64,000 nucleotides of DNA. It comes from Leucobacter viscericola. Lineage in GTDB: Bacteria > Actinomycetota > Actinomycetes > Actinomycetales > Microbacteriaceae. Shown in pieces: positions 59,901-64,000 of the stretch (position 1 is the first letter of the stretch; every line of letters starts with the position of its first letter). The stretch spans positions 2,294,001 through 2,358,000 of the forward strand of contig NZ_CP049863.1 of the NCBI RefSeq assembly GCF_011299575.1. Reading direction: 5' to 3'. The notes under the pieces are model-generated. The model was not told the DNA's origin and did not search any database. It saw only the letters and a program-made list of their open reading frames with translations. The position numbers and the translations under genes were made by a program.

Positions 59901-60926
59901 ATGATTGGTGCACTCGAGCTCGGGCTCATTTACGGAGTGATGGCCCTCGGGGTCTATCTCACATTCCGTGTCCTCAACTTCCCTGACCTGACGGTTGACG
60001 GGAGCTTCACAATGGGCGCCGCGGTCGCTGCCGCGCTAATCACAAACGGTCAAAACCCCGTTATCGCCACCATTGCTGGCGGTGCGGCGGGGGCGCTCGC
60101 CGGTGTCTGCACGGGGCTGCTACACACCAAGGGCAAAATCGACGGCCTGCTGGCCGGTATTCTGACCATGATCGCGCTCTGGTCAGTCAACCTGCGCATT
60201 ATGGGCACGGCAAAAGAAGGATCGGCCGTCGCTGCCAACCTGCCGCTGCTGCGCGCAGACACTGTGTTCACCCCCATGAAAGAGGCCGGTCTGCTCGGCA
60301 CCTGGGTCGGTGTGCTCATCCTCTTTATCGGGGTCATGATTTTCAAACTGTTCGTTGACTGGTTGCTGTCGACCAACCTCGGCCTCGCTATTCAGGCGAC
60401 CGGCGACAACGGACCCATGATTCGCAGCTTCGGTGTGAGCACCGACCGCACCACGATCCTGACCCTCGCCGTCTCCAACTGCCTCGTCGCGCTCTGCGGT
60501 GCCTTCATCGCGCAGTACCAGGGCTTCGCCGACATCAGCATGGGTATCGGCCTGATTCTTGTTGGCCTCGCGTCCGTGATTCTCGGCCAGGCCGTGTTCG
60601 GGCAGCGCTTCATCTGGCTCGCGAGCTTCGCCGTGGTCTTTGGTGCTGTGCTCTACCGCATGATCATCTTCTTGGCGCTGATGGCAGGCCTCGACCCCAA
60701 CGACATGAAGCTCATCACCGCGGTGCTTGTTGTGGCAGCGCTGCTGCTGCCGCGCTGGGGCTTCTTGAAACGCATACCGTCGCTCAGAGGGCGCGGGGGT
60801 CGCGCCGCACCGCGGTCGGACTCTGACCCGAACGTAGCTCTCACTGCCGGGGTTGGTGTTGTTGGGCTCGAGGAGTCCGAGAAATCTGCCGCCATGGAGT
60901 CCTCGACCAGCGCCGGAGAAAGGTAG
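59901..60926 (+). CDS. ABC transporter permease, TrpY type
   Basis: 341 residues, about eight helices, BPD_transp_2 fold: MIGALELGLIYGVMALGVYL, LNFPDLTVDGSFTMGAAVAA and GVSTDRTTILTLAVSNCLVA, typical of the permeases partnered with ABC_sub_bind proteins. A hydrophilic tail of about 50 residues ends the chain. It follows the binding-protein gene and precedes the ATPase gene by 6 bp. Confidence 0.9.
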   Translation: MIGALELGLIYGVMALGVYLTFRVLNFPDLTVDGSFTMGAAVAAALITNGQNPVIATIAGGAAGALAGVCTGLLHTKGKIDGLLAGILTMIALWSVNLRIMGTAKEGSAVAANLPLLRADTVFTPMKEAGLLGTWVGVLILFIGVMIFKLFVDWLLSTNLGLAIQATGDNGPMIRSFGVSTDRTTILTLAVSNCLVALCGAFIAQYQGFADISMGIGLILVGLASVILGQAVFGQRFIWLASFAVVFGAVLYRMIIFLALMAGLDPNDMKLITAVLVVAALLLPRWGFLKRIPSLRGRGGRAAPRSDSDPNVALTAGVGVVGLEESEKSAAMESSTSAGER

Positions 60927-60932
60927 CTCACG

Positions 60933-61724
60933 ATGCTAGAGATCAGCAACATCAGTAAGACCTTTTTCCCGAACACCGTCAACGAGCGCAAGGCGCTTGT
61001 CGACCTCAGCCTGAACCTCAACGAGGGTGACTTCGTGACCGTCATCGGCTCGAACGGTGCCGGTAAGTCGACGCTGCTCAACGCCGTTTCGGGCCGATAC
61101 ACGGTCGACTCGGGCAATATCGAGGTCGACGGGCAGCGAGTCAACCGTCTGAAGGAGTACCAGCGCGCCAAATACATCGGCCGTGTCTTTCAGGATCCGA
61201 TGGCCGGCACCGCGCCAAACCTCACCATCGAGCAGAACCTGTCGCTCGCCTTGCGCCGCGGCAAGCCGCGCGGTCTTGGGCTCGCACTGACCTCCAAGCA
61301 GCGGGAGCGCTTTCGCGAAGAACTCAAAGCGCTTGAGCTTGGCCTTGAGAACCGGCTCCCCGCAAAGGTGGGTCTCCTCTCCGGTGGCCAGAGGCAGGCA
61401 CTCTCGCTGCTGATGGCCGGGTTTACGCACCCGCGCATCCTGCTGCTCGACGAGCACACGGCCGCGCTCGATCCGCAGCGAGCCGAGCTCGTCTCGAACC
61501 TCACCGAGCGCATCGTGTCGCAGGGTGGGCTCACGACGCTGATGGTGACCCACAACATGGAGCAGGCCCTGCACCTTGGTAACCGGCTGATCATGATGCA
61601 CGAAGGGCGCATTGTGTTCCAGGCCTCGGAAGAAGAGAAGCGCCAGCTCACCGTGCCGCTGCTGCTTGCCGAGTTTGCCAAGATCAAGGGAGCCATGCTC
61701 GACGACCGAGCGCTGCTCGCCTAG
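60933..61724 (+). CDS. ABC transporter ATP-binding protein, TrpZ type
   Basis: 263 residues. Walker A SNGAGKSTLLN, signature LLSGGQRQALSLLMA, Walker B ILLLDEHTAALDP and the switch His in TLMVTHNMEQALHL. The gene is the third part of the importer. It ends 11 bp before the second Lrp gene, so the two are probably co-transcribed. Confidence 0.93.
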   Translation: MLEISNISKTFFPNTVNERKALVDLSLNLNEGDFVTVIGSNGAGKSTLLNAVSGRYTVDSGNIEVDGQRVNRLKEYQRAKYIGRVFQDPMAGTAPNLTIEQNLSLALRRGKPRGLGLALTSKQRERFREELKALELGLENRLPAKVGLLSGGQRQALSLLMAGFTHPRILLLDEHTAALDPQRAELVSNLTERIVSQGGLTTLMVTHNMEQALHLGNRLIMMHEGRIVFQASEEEKRQLTVPLLLAEFAKIKGAMLDDRALLA

Positions 61725-61735
61725 GCCAGTGACCT

Positions 61736-62176
61736 ATGGACCTCGACGAGATCGATCGCGAGATACTTGACGTGCTCGCGGCCGACGCCAGAGTCTCGAT
61801 GACGACCCTGGCGGAGGCCGTGCACGTCTCGCGGGCGAGCGCGCACGCACGGTTTCGGAGGCTCGTTGACAGCGGGGTGATTCGCGGCTTCACGGTGCAG
61901 ATGAACCCCGTGCTCGCGGGCAAACGGACCTCTGCGTACGTGACCATCTCGGCGGATCAGACCGAGTGGCAAGACCTGCGAGACCGCTTGACGGGAATTC
62001 CTGAGGTCTGCCACATCGCGCTGATCGGGGGCGAGTTCGATGTGATCGCGCTCGTGAGGGCCCGGGACAATCAAGATCTGCGGCGAGTGGTGCTCGAAGA
62101 AATCCAGGCGATTCCGGCCGTGCGCGGCACGCGCACCCAGCTCATTTTTGAGGATTTCGACACCGCCGGCGTGTAG
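61736..62176 (+). CDS. Lrp/AsnC family regulator linked to the aromatic importer
   Basis: 146 residues. Helix-turn-helix DEIDREILDVLAADARVSMT, then LAEAVHVSRASAHARFRRLV; RAM domain HIALIGGEFDVIALVRARDN. It is a close paralogue of the regulator at 45602 with well over half of the residues equal and no gap larger than one or two residues. Its position at the end of the pat-importer operon suggests control of that operon by an aromatic or branched-chain amino acid. The GTGACCT before the ATG gives a weak ribosome site. Confidence 0.9.
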   Translation: MDLDEIDREILDVLAADARVSMTTLAEAVHVSRASAHARFRRLVDSGVIRGFTVQMNPVLAGKRTSAYVTISADQTEWQDLRDRLTGIPEVCHIALIGGEFDVIALVRARDNQDLRRVVLEEIQAIPAVRGTRTQLIFEDFDTAGV

Positions 62177-62265
62177 CTGTTCGCGACGCTTTTCGCCTCT
62201 TCCGTTTGCTCAGTGCCCACCGATACGATGACCCATACAGGGGTCGTTTCGAAGAAGGTGGGGCC

Positions 62266-63078
62266 ATGAGTTTCGGTTCGGATTTGCAGGGGACACACAA
62301 CGCGCGCGGTTTGGCAGGGTTGCCCACCGACGGAGGGCAAAGCATCGCGGAGGGTGTGCTGTTTCGCTCCGACTCACTCTCTGCGCTTACGCCTGAAGGG
62401 GTTGCCGCGTTTCGTGAGTATCGCATCGGCACGGTGATCGACCTGCGCACCGACGCCGAGCGCAGCCGGGCCGCCGACGTACTTCCGACCGACAACAGCG
62501 TCACGCTGATCCCGCTCCCCGTGCTTGGCGGTGCGATGGACGAGATGGCACGGGGGCTCATGCCCGCAGCAACTGCAGGTTCTAAGACTCAGCTCTCGTC
62601 TGAGCAGCTCTCAGCGATCCTGGATCAGGTGCCGACGCTGCAGCAGCTCTACGTTGGTATCCTCTCAAGCAGCGCACGCCAGTTTGCTGAGCTCGGTCGT
62701 GCGGTGCTCGCGGGTGTGGCGACGGATCGGCCGGGGGTGCTCTTTCACTGCACCGCGGGGAAGGATCGCACGGGTCTTGCAGCGGCGATTCTTTTGATGC
62801 TGGCAGGGGTGGATCGCGAGACCATCGTCGCCGACTACACCCAGACCGAAGAGAACCTTGCCGGCGCGTTTGCCGAGGCGCTGACCGGGCTCATTACGGG
62901 GTTTGGATTGCCGCTCACCCCCAAACTCGATCAGCTCGCGACTAAGTCGCCCGCGGCAGCGATTGAGGCAGCCATGGACTGGATCAGCGAAAACTACCGT
63001 GATGCCGCCGGGTACCTGCAGTCGGGCGGCATGACGGTTGAAGAGACCGACAAACTGCGACGCACGTTGCGGGTGTGA
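62266..63078 (+). CDS. Tyrosine-protein phosphatase, Y_phosphatase3 (MptpB-like)
   Basis: 270 residues. The P-loop FHCTAGKDRTGLAAAILLML carries the C-x5-R-T catalytic motif with the Lys/Asp pair typical of this branch. Upstream are GVLFRSDSLSALTPEGVAAF and IGTVIDLRTDAERSRAADVL, the family's N-terminal signature. Members dephosphorylate phosphotyrosine, phosphoserine or phosphoinositides. ATG 62266 has GAAGGTGGGG upstream; a longer frame from 62206 is unlikely. Confidence 0.9.
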   Translation: MSFGSDLQGTHNARGLAGLPTDGGQSIAEGVLFRSDSLSALTPEGVAAFREYRIGTVIDLRTDAERSRAADVLPTDNSVTLIPLPVLGGAMDEMARGLMPAATAGSKTQLSSEQLSAILDQVPTLQQLYVGILSSSARQFAELGRAVLAGVATDRPGVLFHCTAGKDRTGLAAAILLMLAGVDRETIVADYTQTEENLAGAFAEALTGLITGFGLPLTPKLDQLATKSPAAAIEAAMDWISENYRDAAGYLQSGGMTVEETDKLRRTLRV

Positions 63079-63099
63079 TCCTGACCGCCGCGAATGCCT

Positions 63100-63112
63100 C
63101 AGAATAGCTGAG
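63100..63112 (+). promoter_or_regulatory. Possible leaderless -10 element of the acetyltransferase gene
   Basis: CAGAAT (63100-63105), AGCTGA, then GTG 63112; the same hexamer and spacing as before the hydrolase at 49936. Confidence 0.4.
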
Positions 63113-63690
63113 TGAGCAACAACGAGTTTCTGCGCATTCACGACCCCGAACGGCTCGCCGCGGGGGAGCGAGTGCTCGGCCCAGAGTTTCGGGCGATGAG
63201 CGAGCGTGTGATCCTTGCCACCGAGCTCACCTCGCGGCTGAACGTGCTGCCGTTTGACGACGAGGCTGGCCGGGCTGCACTGCTGGAGCAGATACTGGGC
63301 CGCCCACTGCCGCCGCGAGCGACCATCTACCCGCCCTTTTACACGGACCACGGCTTAGCCATTGAGCTCGCAGAGCGGGTGTTCATTAACCAGGGCTGCA
63401 CGTTTCTCGACTACGCGGGCACCCGCCTTGGCGAGGGTGTGATGGTCGGGCCGAAAGTGACGTTTATTACCGTCGGGCACCCGGTGGACCTCGAGGATCG
63501 ACGTCAGTTTCTTTCGGGCGCACCAATCGACGTTGCGGAGAACGTGTGGATCGGGGCCGGAGCCATGATCCTGCCGGGTGTCAGTATCGGTCGTGACGCC
63601 GTGGTTGCGGCGGGCACGGTTGTCGCCGAAGACGTTCCGGCGGCGAGCCTTGTCGCCGGGCCGAAGGGGAGCGTGAAGCGCCGGTGGTAG
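63112..63690 (+). CDS. Sugar O-acetyltransferase, maltose/galactoside acetyltransferase family
   Basis: 192 residues. Left-handed beta-helix protein: N-terminal cap domain, then YPPFYTDHGLAIELAERVFI and NQGCTFLDYAGTRLGEGVMV, GPKVTFITVGHPVDLEDR with the catalytic His (VGHP), and hexapeptide repeats NVWIGAGAMILPGVSIGRDA. It acetylates a sugar with acetyl-CoA. It ends 3 bp from the convergent small gene at 63694. Confidence 0.93.
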   Translation: MSNNEFLRIHDPERLAAGERVLGPEFRAMSERVILATELTSRLNVLPFDDEAGRAALLEQILGRPLPPRATIYPPFYTDHGLAIELAERVFINQGCTFLDYAGTRLGEGVMVGPKVTFITVGHPVDLEDRRQFLSGAPIDVAENVWIGAGAMILPGVSIGRDAVVAAGTVVAEDVPAASLVAGPKGSVKRRW

Positions 63691-63693
63691 CGC

Positions 63694-63900
63694 CTAGGCC
63701 TGGCCGTTGACCATGCGGGTGCGCAGGTCTTCGCTGCGGGCGATGTCACCCTGAAGTGACTTCAGCAGGTCGCGATCGACGGGCTTTGACTGCTCGACTT
63801 CTTCAACCTGCGCTTTTGCGGCCTCGATCTCTGCGTCGAGACGCTCGAGTACGAGGGCTTGAACATTTTCGGGGAGCCCGAGAAAGCCAGGAGTTTTCAT
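63694..63900 (-). CDS. Small uncharacterised helical protein
   Basis: 68 residues. It begins MKTPGFLGLPENVQALVLER. Residues about 20-60 are strongly alpha-helical and charged (AEIEAAKAQVEEVEQS), likely a coiled coil. No family recognised. The start is supported by TATGCT 6 nt upstream of the ATG and a palindrome in the promoter. It is divergent from a gene running off the right end. Confidence 0.65.
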   Translation of the reverse strand: MKTPGFLGLPENVQALVLERLDAEIEAAKAQVEEVEQSKPVDRDLLKSLQGDIARSEDLRTRMVNGQA

Positions 63901-63939
63901 CCACTCAGCATACAGTCAGTCTGTCTGTTATGACAGACT
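63900..63939. promoter_or_regulatory. Leaderless -10 of the small gene with an overlapping operator palindrome
   Basis: On the minus strand TATGCT (63912-63907), GAGTGG, then ATG 63900. Just upstream, AGTCTGTC (63918-63925) and GACAGACT (63932-63939) form a perfect inverted repeat around TGTTAT, between where -10 and -35 would lie. It could also control the divergent partial gene to the right. Confidence 0.65.
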
Positions 63940-63960
63940 TGAACGTCGAGTGTTTCGGTC

Positions 63961-64000
63961 ATGACGGAGGAGTCAACTTGCTGCAGCATCCAGGTACCCT
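63961..64000 (+). CDS. Start of a gene running off the window
   Basis: Two starts are possible: ATG 63961, or TTG 63978 with GGAGGAG 5-7 nt upstream. Only 8-13 codons are inside, so the product cannot be told. The divergent palindrome at 63918-63939 suggests a regulator or a regulated gene. Confidence 0.35.
   Translation, partial: MTEESTCCSIQVP

Overview
The window looks like a chromosomal segment of a high-GC Gram-positive actinobacterium, most likely a member of the Microbacteriaceae close to Leucobacter. This is an inference from protein character and gene order. The pointers are HU next to a CopD/CtaG fusion, LAxTG sorting signals of the class E sortase type, an actinobacterial paa cluster and many leaderless gene starts. 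I saw no rRNA, tRNA, prophage, insertion sequence or CRISPR array.

Layout. 1-2642: HU protein and a fused copper/cytochrome oxidase assembly membrane protein. 2697-9101: a 5-oxoproline (pyroglutamate) locus on the minus strand, made of an NRAMP-like carrier, pxpA, a pxpB-pxpC fusion and a fused biotin carboxylase/BCCP, all chained by small overlaps, with a divergent GntR/FCD regulator. 9334-16001: dcd, then a TetR gene divergent from an MMPL-YhgE pair, with two perfect GATACA-N4-TGTATC operators between them. 16163-22215: two divergent LAxTG cell-wall proteins separated by a 563-bp control region. 22378-41394: a phenylacetate catabolon. paaABCDE-paaG lies divergent from paaI-paaK-paaR, and paaJ-paaF-paaH-paaZ lies divergent from an MFS carrier. 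An APC permease and a membrane protein/histidine kinase/response regulator operon sit inside it. 41806-46048: branched-chain 2-oxoacid dehydrogenase E1/E2 genes with a divergent Lrp regulator. 46181-54668: quinone reductase, VapBC-type toxin-antitoxin, lipoate ligase, alpha/beta hydrolase, amidohydrolase, MFS carrier with TetR, and a 2-hydroxyacid dehydrogenase. 55064-63900: a wall-anchored M28 peptidase, an aromatic aminotransferase, an aromatic-amino-acid-type ABC importer with a second Lrp, a tyrosine phosphatase, an acetyltransferase and a small unknown protein.

How the genes may work together. The complete phenylacetyl-CoA route is present: ligase, epoxidase, isomerase, ring hydrolase/dehydrogenase and beta-oxidation enzymes. 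Three TetR-type operator boxes of one consensus lie at the paaA/paaI, paaJ/MFS and MFS promoters, so paaR probably controls the whole set. The importer, aminotransferase and 2-oxoacid dehydrogenase could feed phenylalanine carbon into it (inference).

The most unusual structural signal is in the spacers. Several families of long (16-27 bp arm), nearly perfect palindromes recur at different loci, one copy apparently chimeric. There is also a consistent leaderless promoter layout (TANNNT-type -10, 6 nt, start codon) at about ten genes. Among proteins, the standouts are an MMPL transporter with a C-terminal domain resembling an ABC ATPase without its Walker A motif, and an NRAMP-like carrier without the metal-binding motifs.
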